From assembly GCA_030770545.1 (NCBI GenBank), contig CM061109.1, positions 16,972,001 to 17,036,000 of the forward strand: DNA of 64,000 nucleotides, in the 5' to 3' direction. Source of the stretch: Macropodus opercularis (taxonomy: Eukaryota; Chordata; Actinopteri; Anabantiformes; Osphronemidae). Below the pieces are notes generated by a model, which was not told where the DNA came from, did no database searches, and was given only the letters and a program-made list of their open reading frames with translations. Below are positions 1 to 9,723 of the stretch, piece by piece. The position numbers were made by a program, and so were the translations under genes. Every line of letters begins with the position of its first letter. Positions within the stretch are counted from its first letter, which is position 1.

Positions 1-67
1 CGATGCGCTTCCAGTTGGCAGGGCAGATATCCAGCTCAGCGTAGGTCAGCAGGCGCTCCAGGTAGAC
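1..67 (-). CDS. ccnyl1: ccnyl1 coding exon 8 (partial, cut by window edge)
   Basis: Begins after a CCCCAG acceptor and reads VYLERLLTYAELDICPANWK then RI, the cyclin-box continuation found in all cyclin Y proteins. The rest of the exon and gene lie to the left of the window. Confidence 0.93.
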
Positions 68-3000
68 CTGGGGAAGGAAGAACATGTGTAGGTTACAGTT
101 TTAGATGGACATACATACAAACAGTTGGACAGCTGAGAAATGTCGAATGCATGTAATATATACACCACAGAGTCAGCCAGTGATCAGGGGTCCCAAATAT
201 TAGGCCGTATCCAACCAACTACTCATAATGCGTCTAGCAGAACTGCACTTTCTTGTTTGAGCATTTCCTTTCTCCGTTGCTACTTGAAGACATTCAACAT
301 GCCAAAGCACACAGACATGATACTCAGAGAAAGGAACAGCACAGCTGAAGTAATAACAATATTAATTAGAATTGATTCACTATTTGAAAATAGAACATGG
401 TTTGCACATTAACTCAGGAAGACAAAAGACACGCTGAGAGGAGTTCATATTTCCAATGGCCACACATGTAGAGATTAAATCCATCCCGGTCTGGGTTGAC
501 ACAAAGTCTCTAATGCAAACATTTATCCACCTGTGTCTTGGTTGCAAGTCATGATTTGTTCAGTGTTTGAATGGACAATGTGTAATTACCCATTAGGTCA
601 CGACAACAGGATTAAATAAAGTCAAAATGTGACTGAGTACAGTCAGACCCCTGATTTGGAAACCGATTGGATATTGGAGTCTAGGTAAACAGCAGAGCAC
701 TATGTCTCGCAAAGGTTCTATGCAGCAGCAGAACAGCTGAAAGCTAAAGATAGTTGGAACAAGCACTACTTAAAATAGGTTTTCTGCATAAATCTGGTCT
801 TCACCTTAAACATAACCAATGCTAAATGTTTTTGAACTGACGGTCGTGCTCTTTCATGTCTCATATGAACACATCAATTAAACATACAATGATAATGGAA
901 AATGTTTAGAGACATTTGAGAAACACCACATTTCGTAGCTGGACGATGGGGATTCTGGACCAGTCTTTCAGCTCAGTCATATTCTTAAGATATCTGCTGT
1001 GAACCACTGTCAAAGTTCATTTCACAGCATCTTAATTGGGTTGAGGTCTTAGCTCTGACTGCAACTCCAAAGGGAAGATTTCTGTCTTCAACAGGCATTA
1101 GGGAGCAGATGTACTTTGATGTTTTTGGTTATTGTCCTGTTGCAGGATGTACTGATCCTCAGCTTCACCTGTAGGATACGTTACTCTCCCCTTCATGGTG
1201 GCATGATCGCTAGGTGCCGATGCAGCAGAGCACACAAATGATGCCGCAGGTCTAAACCACAGCTGTAGTTAAAACAGGTTAGTAAAACACTGCTGCCATT
1301 ACGTTTTCCATCAGTGGATCAGGTTTCTGATTGAAAACTTAATTTTGGTAGAGAAAGATTAAGTCCTAAACATAATTAGTTTCATCTGGTCTTTGTTGTT
1401 AGATCACACACTCGCTTGTCCAATATCCCTGGTTGTTGGACATGGCTTTACTGCCCTCTGGTGACCAGTTAATACATATTATGTTGCAGAATTTACCAAT
1501 CTACAAATAACTGGTACGTCACACTTGACCAGATGTAATTTTGACAATTAGTCTGTGTTACTGTAAAAGGTAAGGCAACCACTTACAAGTGTGACGATGG
1601 CACATTCTGCAGTGAGTTGTGCAGCACTGAAGAGTGTTCTAACGAAGCGGTAGATCAGTTTGTGTTCAGGGTCTACGCACGAGTAGTCATCTGGTACTGG
1701 CTCTCTCTGTGGGATGAGAAAAAAATTGTATTTAGGTTTCTGACTTGGGCACAGTGCAACATGTTTGGGTTGCAAAGAAAGTTGTCCCTGTCTGCCTGGT
1801 TCTCGCAGAGATTGGCCTATAAATATTTGATTATTGAGTCACAATAAACGACCAGACTGTGGATGAAACATTATAACCAGGGCTGAAGCCATATATGCAA
1901 TGCAACTATAGAAGTGGTTCTACAGGATTTAATATATATGCTTGGCAGTAAAAACTAAACTCCACTCTTCTGTCCTCATCACTTTAAAACCGAACCCATT
2001 ATAAAGTAAGTGGGGGCAGGTGCAACAGACAGTTAGACTCTGTTGTGCTTCCAGAGAATCACATCTACTTTTAATGATTTATTACTAGCCGCTAATGTTT
2101 TGTTTCATCTGCAGTGGCAAACCCTCAACAGCAAGTGAAACGCTCTACTGACCACCCAAAGTGCTCAAACCACTGCACTTACACCGAGGCAAGTGCCACA
2201 GTGCAGCAAAAGAAGCGCTCTATACAAATAAAATACTGATTTGACACCATAATTGCTGGGTTGTTCAGACTGACCAGTTGGGTGCAATAATTAAATTCAT
2301 CATTATCAAATCTATCAGGTCTGTTTGTTTAAACATTCTGTTTAACTAGTATATCCTTACTGATAAAGGGTGAAACTTCTCATCAAAGATGTCCAGTGAT
2401 CTGTCTGAATCCCTGAAGAAGAAACATAACTGTTAACAGACGTATCACTCATGTGAGTCCCAGATTAAACATAGCATAGATGATATGAATACGGTACTCG
2501 TACCTGTTTTTGATGTGGTAGTATATTGCTAATGTGACACTGGCAGAATAAAATGAGAGAAAAGACTAAATGAGTTCCAACGAAAACAGCTTAACAGTGA
2601 CAATGTTTTATGGTTGTGGGAGTTTATGCTATAGCAAAAAATACTGCACGCATTCAGTTTAATGTATAAATGAATTGTAATTATCCAGATTCACTCAAAT
2701 TATTGAAACACTAAATTAAAAGGAAATTAGTTGGACGAACATCTGTTTTTGTCACGCATCCATTAAGTACTGCTGCAGGATTAGCACAGTGTGATGCAAC
2801 AGGATTTTGTCATGTGAAATCAGTGACATTTGGGAACAAGCGTTGTTTGTGATTCTCTCACCATTTAATTGTGCTTTTGAGGTTTGGTTGGCTAACAGTG
2901 CTGTCATCTATGAAGATTGTAGAACAGGAGCTGTATTTCTTTGACAGTGGTCCAGGAGATGTCTTGAGATTTTGAAAACAGAAATAAACTTGGGATATGA

Positions 3001-5095
3001 ATAAATCATGATAATAAATTTCTCTTGACACACAGACACTCAAACATTTCTCTACATCTCATTTGTTTCTTCCAAGCCAATTGGTCTTTCTTTTGAGTGG
3101 GGTTTAAAATTAGGGGAAGTAATTACTCGTGCTCAATTGCCACAACAGGAAGTGGAAATTAAATCTGAAAAATGTTGAAAGCGATATTAGTTATAAACTG
3201 CCCTCAGTTTATCAATATTGCAATAGTAATTAACATCAACCCTAAACAATCCAGTAAACAAATGTTCATCATTTAGATTTTAACACTTACATGGCTGACA
3301 TGATTAATATGGTTGCTTTTTCTCCTGTCTCGTACTGTAAACAAAGAAAAACGTTACAAAGTTAAGAATATTTGGTATCTGCTTACGTACATTTTATTAC
3401 TGACAGCGTAAAAATGCCGAGGAACTGTACTGGTATTGGCAACAGATGCATGTGGTTCCAGTAAATCAAAAATAAGCAGGCTCTACAAGTGATGCTTGAA
3501 ATGCTTTTAAAAGTAACAACTATACAAATGCGACATATAATCATAATCTGATGATTGCACAAATACAACTTGCAATAATGAATTAATTATTTATAAAGTA
3601 AAACACCTAAATCAGTACTGGAGCAATGTGTATGTGTTACTACCTAAAACATAGAGTTTGTGTGTGAGGTTACTATTGCTGACCATCTGTCTGGGACTTG
3701 CTAAGGAAGATGGTGCTCGCTCTAGCATGGTCCGATGGGTTTGACTCCAGTGCAAACTCTGAGAAAACAAAAGTGAATATAAACATGTAAGAAACCCTTA
3801 TTATTCATTGATGAATTAGGTAGATCAGCATCTAATCAAACACTGACGAAAGCACACAGATTAAGTGGGAGAGAATATTGCAGCTGTATGAGATATTTAA
3901 ATCATAAACCTAATGTCGGTCTCACTATCTGTACAGTTTAAAGGTATTAACACTGAATGTTCTCCTAGTGGAGAATGGAGCATGGAGATCACACTTGTGT
4001 ATTTGAGCATGACTTAAGTGTGTTCTTCATCCAAATCTGAGCAGACAGCACATTACATAAAACACAGGGGATTAAGCAGTGGCAACATTTGTGAAGTGAG
4101 GACAGCAAGAGGAGGAATGTAGGAGGACTGCTGGGCTGATTGTGACCCTCACCCTGCCAACAGCTGGTCTCACCAAACTGCACTTACACCCGCTGATCTA
4201 CAACGACATGTGTACACTGCATGTGTGGGAGTAAGTAATGAGTGGCAATAGGAGGACTGAGCTCAGGCAGACACTACAGAGAAATGCTTCTGATGCTTTC
4301 CTGATTGGGGGTCTGCATTACAAGGTTAAAATCACTATTTGCATCTTTAAAGTGTCTGGTGTGGCAAGCAGCACATTACAAGCTGCTCGTTCACATCTCT
4401 GCGAGGCCATTTAAAAAATACTTGTTCTCGTTTAAGCACGGGCTACTTTCCTTCTCCCAAGCCCCACAAATGTAAATAAAACTAAAGTTGGCAAAAGTAC
4501 TGACAATAATGATGCTGTGCATGGTTACAATGGCAGCAAGACAATGAGGAGCTTGTTTTTACTGTTAATGTCTGAGTTGGTAATGAGACCTCAGTCCAAT
4601 CAATATGATGCAGTGCTCAGCTAAAGAGTGCCAAGAATGTCATCACTGTTGGCAAAGGGCAGCCAGTAAACAAGTGTAGCAGCTTCGCAGTAGCTGAAAT
4701 GGGTGTGTGAATAATTCCCTGCAGCTGTGAAACAGTATATACAGTTTGCTGACTCTGATCTCAAGAGATACGACTCCCCTATAATCACGCAAGTAACTGG
4801 GTCTGTGGGCATAAGAAGTTCTCTGCGTCTGTGAGTGTGAGTGTGACTTCGCTGTAAACAAACGCGAAGGGCGTGATGCTTCATGGGATCAAGATGATCG
4901 CAGATGTGCCGGGTGTCAGGGAGCACGCTTACCATCAGGGGCCTCCCTGTCGCTGATGTGCTGCAGATAGGGCACGGTGTTATCATCGCTCACTTCGGTG
5001 CTGGTCTGGAACTCCTCCAGCCGCTCTGCCGGTTGTCTCGACGGCAGCTTGGGGCTCGACTCGGGAGAGACGCAGCATGACACCGTGTTCCCCAT
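1..5095 (-). CDS. ccnyl1: ccnyl1, cyclin Y-like 1 (5' part, 8 coding exons, truncated by window edge)
   Basis: Cyclin Y-family protein. By family knowledge it is myristoylated, sits at the plasma membrane and activates CDK14/16-type kinases, including LRP6 phosphorylation in Wnt signalling. Coding exons on the minus strand are 5095-4933, 3758-3684, 3334-3291, 2962-2862, 2539-2504, 2412-2361, 1706-1587 and 67-1 (continuing off the edge). All splice phases close and give about 219 residues. Seen in the protein: an N-terminus MGNTVSCCVS (Gly2 myristoylation, Cys7/8 possible palmitoylation), the family block LESNPSDHARASTIFLSKSQ, a SKKYSSCSTI block matching the 14-3-3/CDK-binding serines of cyclin Y, and the start of the cyclin box (FVRTLFSAAQLTAECAIVTL, then VYLERLLTYAELDICPANWK). 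The C-terminal half is outside the window. CCNYL1 is preferred over CCNY because of the NHINHVS block and the position next to creb1. Confidence 0.92.
68..1586 (-). other. ccnyl1: ccnyl1 intron 7
   Basis: A 1.5-kb intron bounded by GTAAGT and CAG. No open frame or repeat in it could be recognised; the short frames present look like chance. Confidence 0.85.
1587..1706 (-). CDS. ccnyl1: ccnyl1 coding exon 7 (start of cyclin box)
   Basis: A 120-base exon, phase 0 on both sides, after a CCCACAG acceptor and before a GTAAGT donor. It encodes 40 residues including DPEHKLIYRFVRTLFSAAQL and TAECAIVTL, the first helices of the cyclin box. Confidence 0.94.
2361..2412 (-). CDS. ccnyl1: ccnyl1 coding exon 6
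   Basis: A 52-base exon after a TTCAG acceptor. It finishes the arginine codon and encodes DSDRSLDIFDEKFHPLS before a GTAAGG donor, in line with the family's RSLDIFDE motif. Confidence 0.92.
2504..2539 (-). CDS. ccnyl1: ccnyl1 coding exon 5 (36 bp)
   Basis: A very small exon between a TGCCAG acceptor and a GTACGA donor. It completes a split cysteine codon and encodes VTLAIYYHIKN plus two bases of an arginine codon. This matches the CVTLAIYYHIKNR block of CCNYL1 exactly. Confidence 0.92.
2862..2962 (-). CDS. ccnyl1: ccnyl1 coding exon 4
   Basis: A 101-base exon encoding TSPGPLSKKYSSCSTIFIDD then STVSQPNLKSTIK. The SKKYSSCS serines match the regulatory 14-3-3/CDK-binding site of cyclin Y. The donor GTGAGA is clear. 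The acceptor is AAG rather than CAG, so the first residue or two are less certain. Confidence 0.88.
3291..3334 (-). CDS. ccnyl1: ccnyl1 coding exon 3
   Basis: A 44-base exon after a TTTACAG acceptor and before a GTAAGT donor. It encodes VRDRRKSNHINHVSH, matching the basic VREKRKSNHLNHVS segment of CCNYL1. It is too short to be found from open reading frames alone; it was placed by splice frame and homology. Confidence 0.88.
3684..3758 (-). CDS. ccnyl1: ccnyl1 coding exon 2
   Basis: A 75-base exon, phase 1 to phase 1, with a CAG acceptor and a GTCAGC donor. It encodes EFALESNPSDHARASTIFLS followed by KSQTD, a block nearly invariant in cyclin Y proteins. Confidence 0.92.
3759..4932 (-). other. 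ccnyl1: ccnyl1 intron 1
   Basis: A 1.17-kb intron between the start exon and exon 2. Open frames on both strands here have no recognisable domain and are treated as chance. Confidence 0.82.
4933..5095 (-). CDS. ccnyl1: ccnyl1 coding exon 1 (start codon)
   Basis: ATG at 5095-5093 opens MGNTVSCCVSPESSPKLPSR. The exon ends after 54 codons plus one base at a GTAAGC donor (intron from 4932). The glycine at position 2 requires this start, because N-myristoylation needs MG at the terminus. The middle of the exon ends in the family motif YLQHISDRE. Confidence 0.93.
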
Positions 5096-5990
5096 CCCGA
5101 ACCGCGTGTAGGCTTCACGCTATCGCAGCCAAGTCCGAGTAGTGCAGATATCTGTAGCTAGCTGAAGTTAGCGTCCCTCCCTCCCCAGCATTACCAAGCC
5201 ACGCACTATTAGCACTATGTTTCCGGGCTAAATCGCCACCGTCCAATTCCCAGGAACCGCATCCCTGCCCATGTGTGCGTATGTAGCGTAGCAGTCAAAA
5301 ATGTAGCCAGAAAGGCTTAACTCCGGGTCTGTGTCGTCCTATGTGTCGGCCGACGCGTTCTTGTAGTAGCAGCGAGCGGTTGTTGGTTAAGTGTAGGTGG
5401 ACGCCAATTCATTCATTCAACTTGGTGGAGTTCCGCTGCGGAGTAGCTCGCTAGCCACCTAGCATTTCAGCAGGCTAACACTAGCTAACTTGTTAGCTTA
5501 TGTCTTAAACTTTTCCTTCTTCCGCGTTAGTTGAACGTTCTGCTACTAAACTCGACCGGTTACACAGTATGAATGTGTCACAAGCCCGAACGTTCAACGC
5601 CCGTTCAAACGCATGTATGAGACTTTACACACAACCTTACTGCTCTGACTTCTTGCACTCGAGTCGGCCTCTCGCCAAATCCAGCCCGAGGCTTCTGCGG
5701 CCTTCAGCAGAAAACCAAAGTAAAGAGAAAGATACAAGGTTGTAGGTCCGTTCTCAAAGAAGTCAGAACGACTGGGTCTGGTTCTGGCCCCTAGTTAGAC
5801 ACACGGCTCTGGCCGCTCGTCAGAGGTCCTCCATCAGTGCCCACACCCCATTAGCTCCGAGCTGGATCTCCTCCCCGTCGCCACCATCTGTTGCCCGAGC
5901 TCACAACGACACAAGCCGCTGGTCGGCGCTGGAGGCTGTTGTAGCCCCGCCCACTTAGGAATTCCATTCATCTCCATTGGTAGAAAAATC
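5096..5990 (-). promoter_or_regulatory. ccnyl1: ccnyl1 5' UTR and CpG-rich promoter region
   Basis: GC- and CpG-rich DNA directly upstream of the ccnyl1 start codon. It holds a GC box (ccccgccc near 5945) and an inverted CCAAT box (ccattgg near 5974), a typical CpG-island arrangement. The first exon probably begins near 5,900, but no initiator is certain. The interval also carries many TAGC/GCTA words, for example gctaacactagctaac near 5473. Confidence 0.6.
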
Positions 5991-6328
5991 AAAACAAGAC
6001 CCATTTAGAGCAGCCAATTGGTTGAACAATCTGTCGCTCGGAGGCGATTTAAATCGTATTTACAAAGCTACTATTTTAGTACCGTCCCTGATCCACACCC
6101 TTTTTTGATCATGAAGGCTGAAGCCTGCTGTCTATTGCGCTTCCTCCCTGTCAGTCAGCGCATCCCTCCTCATTCACGACATGTAGCAGCTCATCTGTAG
6201 CCTTGGACCTACTGTTGAATGCGACATTAGATCCAATGTACTGTAAATATAGGTTCGCGATTTTTGTAAAACAGACAACTTCCTCTACGGTCATCGAAAC
6301 AGTGGCTGAAATAATTTTTCATATCAGT
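5991..6328. other. Short intergenic gap between creb1 3' end and ccnyl1 promoter
   Basis: About 340 bp with no gene. One small plus-strand open frame resembles nothing known. METTL21A, which lies here in human, is not present. Confidence 0.6.
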
Positions 6329-9300
6329 TTTATTCACGCTGCAGTGTAAACATTACGTGTGATAAAAAAGAGAAAAAGGTTCTATACTTTTGCTTAATTA
6401 AAATCATAACAATGTGTCCGGACTCACTCTGTTGGTTTAACAACTAACATCCTTCACATTCATAAATTATGACGTTGACAAGAAAATACATAACAATCTT
6501 CAAGAGCAGTTTATTGCGACGTAGCAAGTGTTTCCAAAAGAGTGACGTAATGTCAGAGTAACAGCACTTTCAAATTATGGGCTGGTACAGTTTTATAATG
6601 TAACAATGTTCAAACAAACAGTATGCATCGCATCATTTTGTGACCTTGTCTCTACAAGACACAACATCTGGCATTTTAAATTGATAACTTGTAAAAGTAG
6701 CGATATATAAACCAATCACATTAGAAGTTAGAAAAATGTTATTACTGTCCTAGAAATTCTATATATGTACATATACTTTTACACACATGGATATCAATCT
6801 GTTTCATGCACAAATGAGGCCAGGAGAATTCTGGCACAGAAACGCAAACACTGTTGGCATTGTTGGAAGGATATTGTGTAATCACGTCACAAAGTCACTA
6901 TATTAAATCAACAGAAAAAACATTATTACTAGATTTTTTTCAGCACCAGGACTGGATGTGTGCATCACAACAGGTGAAAATATTATTTGTAAGGACAAAC
7001 ATTTGTATCTCAGTAAATCCGTAAGGGCATGGGCACAGTTTCCTCTCAACCTCTTCTTAGCATTACAATCAGGCAGCTGTGGTCTCCAGCTCTTTAAACC
7101 ACAGTGACAAGCAGTAGGAGCACGTTTCATTCACAACCTTTTTGAGCTACTCCAGGTATGAGGTGTATGATTTCTTGCACCAGATTAAACCCTTCAATCT
7201 TCTACACATTACATGGACTGTACATACTGTATACTGAACAATAAAATGTGGCAGACTAGAAAAATAACATTATAGCGTGAACTGATTATTTAAAAGACAA
7301 TAAAAGAAACAACATACATTTATTGGAACACTCTGATTGTCTGTACCCTAATTAGCCAGCCACCATTAGTGTGTCCCCTCAACCTTCCTCTCAGTTCATG
7401 ATAGAGGTCTTAAAACATATTTAACTTAATGCAGAGATAAATTTGAAGTCCAAAGTAAACTCGTTCCATGTAGGAACAAGTTATTAGTTCACTGCCAAAA
7501 ATGAAAACCTGCAGACATTTGTCACTCCAGGAATATTTGTTTACAGAGAATTCAGATTAATTCCTGTTTAAAATAAGCAATAATATTTTAGCTGAAGGTT
7601 GGGGAAAATTCCCCTTAGAACCAATTTTAATAAATATAAAAAATAAAAGCATCTAATATTATTTCTTGTACAACAAAAAAAACAAAAGTACAATGAACAT
7701 TAAGAATATCTTCATTGAAAAGTAAATTTGTGCTTTCATTTAATACACTGAATGATAAAAAAAGTTTATGGATGGAGTCATTTCTACTTAGTGATTAAAA
7801 AACATTTACAGTTGAACGTGGCTTTGATGTGTAGTTTACAGCCAAACAAGGCAGTTAAGTATGTAAATATTTCCTTTCAACAGATCTGCTCTTTTGTACA
7901 AACACACATGGATCCTAAACAGGGTACAGCACTCCAAAATACAACATCTTCAACAAAAGGCCTTCTCTCGTACACATAGCTGCCTGGCATGTACTAATTA
8001 CAAGTCTCCTATTATACACTGATGTATGTTACAAATATGCAATGTTGGTTTCATACAAGCCATAAGAACATTTTCATATCAAATAAACAGAAATACATGA
8101 GGTCTACACATGCTGCAGTGTCTATGTACAGTAAAATAAAAAAAATAAACAGACAAACAAGTACACACATCTTCCCAAAACCCACACAGTCCCACAAAGG
8201 TGATCTGTTTTCAACAGGCCACATCTTAATGGATAATTAGTATTGAACATGTAACTTTAGTCTAAACCAGTCTGCTACATATTCTAAAAATCACCTTTGA
8301 AATCTCACATTGCCATAATTCATATTTTACCATTTAGCAAAGACAACTGTGTAAAAAAGAAAATCAGAAAGTTTGATCGTGTTTGTTATTGGCTGATGAC
8401 AAACAGATAACTGTGGCACAGTGAGATGATGTTTGATTCAAATATAACAAGGGGTGGATTTGCAAAGCATATTTGTTGCTGGCATTATTCAAATGTATAT
8501 GTTAATACAACCTGGATGTTTAGACAACATTTTACTCACCAAGTAAGTGGATGTTATCCAGCACAAGGAAAGTAACACGAGTGTCGCACACGTAAACAAA
8601 CACCCAGTTACCTAAAACTTGACCTTGACCTTAGTCAATTACATTAAATTGTGCTTTGCCTCTTACTGTAGATGGTCATTCAAAGCTGAATCACTGAGCA
8701 GTGCTTCAGATGATTCTGTTGCAATAACCCTTTACCTTAGATAATTTGGCCCCATGTATTGTTACATAAAGTATGTAGTGTTATATAAAATGTAATTCTA
8801 GGTTGTAAAAAGAACATGTGTTCTTTAAAACTGGGCCTGGGCCCAGCAATGACCGTATTTTCATAGTCATAGTGAGGCAGAAAAGCGACACGAGTGAACT
8901 GAAACGTGTGACAACAGCATTGCTCTGACTGTTGTGCTCAAATGGTGACATACACAATTCCACTTCCTTCACGACAGGCAGTTGGTAGCATCATTAAAAA
9001 CACATAGAAAAAAATGACCTGTCTGTGCCCAGTAAGTTGTAAAATCCCCTAAACAAGCGGCCACACGTTTGAAAGGTACATCAAGTAGAGATGAACAGGT
9101 CATTCAAAGCCTTTAACTGCAACTGACTGAACTTGCCTGACGCAAAAACTCGACCGATCACCCTGCAAGAAATGGTCTTTATCTTAAAGGCGTTATTGCT
9201 TCAATATAGAAGAAAAGTCCAATGAGTCAGATCATAAAACTTAACACCATTTTGAAGTCATTTGCGTGAACAGGTTGGACAAGAAATTCACCATGTTTGA

Positions 9301-9578
9301 CCCGAACAAGTGAAAACAAATGCTCGTTCACGTTGCTGCTTCAGATTGTTTTAGACTGGGGGTCACTCAAATCAGACCTGGATGTCACGTCAGACTCATC
9401 CTGTATCTGTTTTGCCAACTGGAGAAAATGTACTGTAAAAGGAAGTTGATCAGAATAACATGATTAAAAAAAGCCAGCTTGTGGAAAACTGGGAGTCCAG
9501 GCAGGCAGAGTCAAACAGTCAAAGTATTTGAAAGAAACTGAAATGGTACTTGGCCCAGCTCTGTGTTCGGGGCGGGAA
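6329..9578 (-). other. creb1: creb1 3' UTR (about 3 kb)
   Basis: AT-rich sequence following the creb1 stop codon. Minus-strand AATAAA hexamers lie at 7324-7319 (followed by a GU/U-rich stretch), 6515-6510 (followed by a GU-rich stretch) and 6334-6329, so alternative polyadenylation is likely. No coding frame of interest is present. CREB1 mRNAs in other vertebrates also carry long 3' UTRs. Which site is the true end cannot be decided from sequence. Confidence 0.65.
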
Positions 9579-9723
9579 CTACTCAGACTTATGGCAGTAA
9601 AGGTCTTTGAGGGCTTTAAGTTCTTCAATAAGTGTCTTGTTTTGGTTCTCCAGCACGGCTACTCGGTTCTCCAGACACTTAACATATTCCTTCTTCTTCC
9701 TGCGACATTCACGGGCTGCCTCT
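9579..9723 (-). CDS. creb1: creb1 exon 8 (bZIP and stop)
   Basis: Encodes EAARECRRKKKEYVKCLENR then VAVLENQNKTLIEELKALKD, ending YCHKSE and TAG (9581-9579). The DNA-binding basic region and leucine zipper are intact. Confidence 0.97.

Larger units (their letters stand above)
1707..3683 (-). other. ccnyl1: ccnyl1 introns 2-6 with small exons
   Basis: AT-rich intronic DNA between the exons listed separately (introns 2540-2861, 2963-3290, 2413-2503, 1707-2360 and 3335-3683). No other gene or recognisable repeat was seen. Confidence 0.8.
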
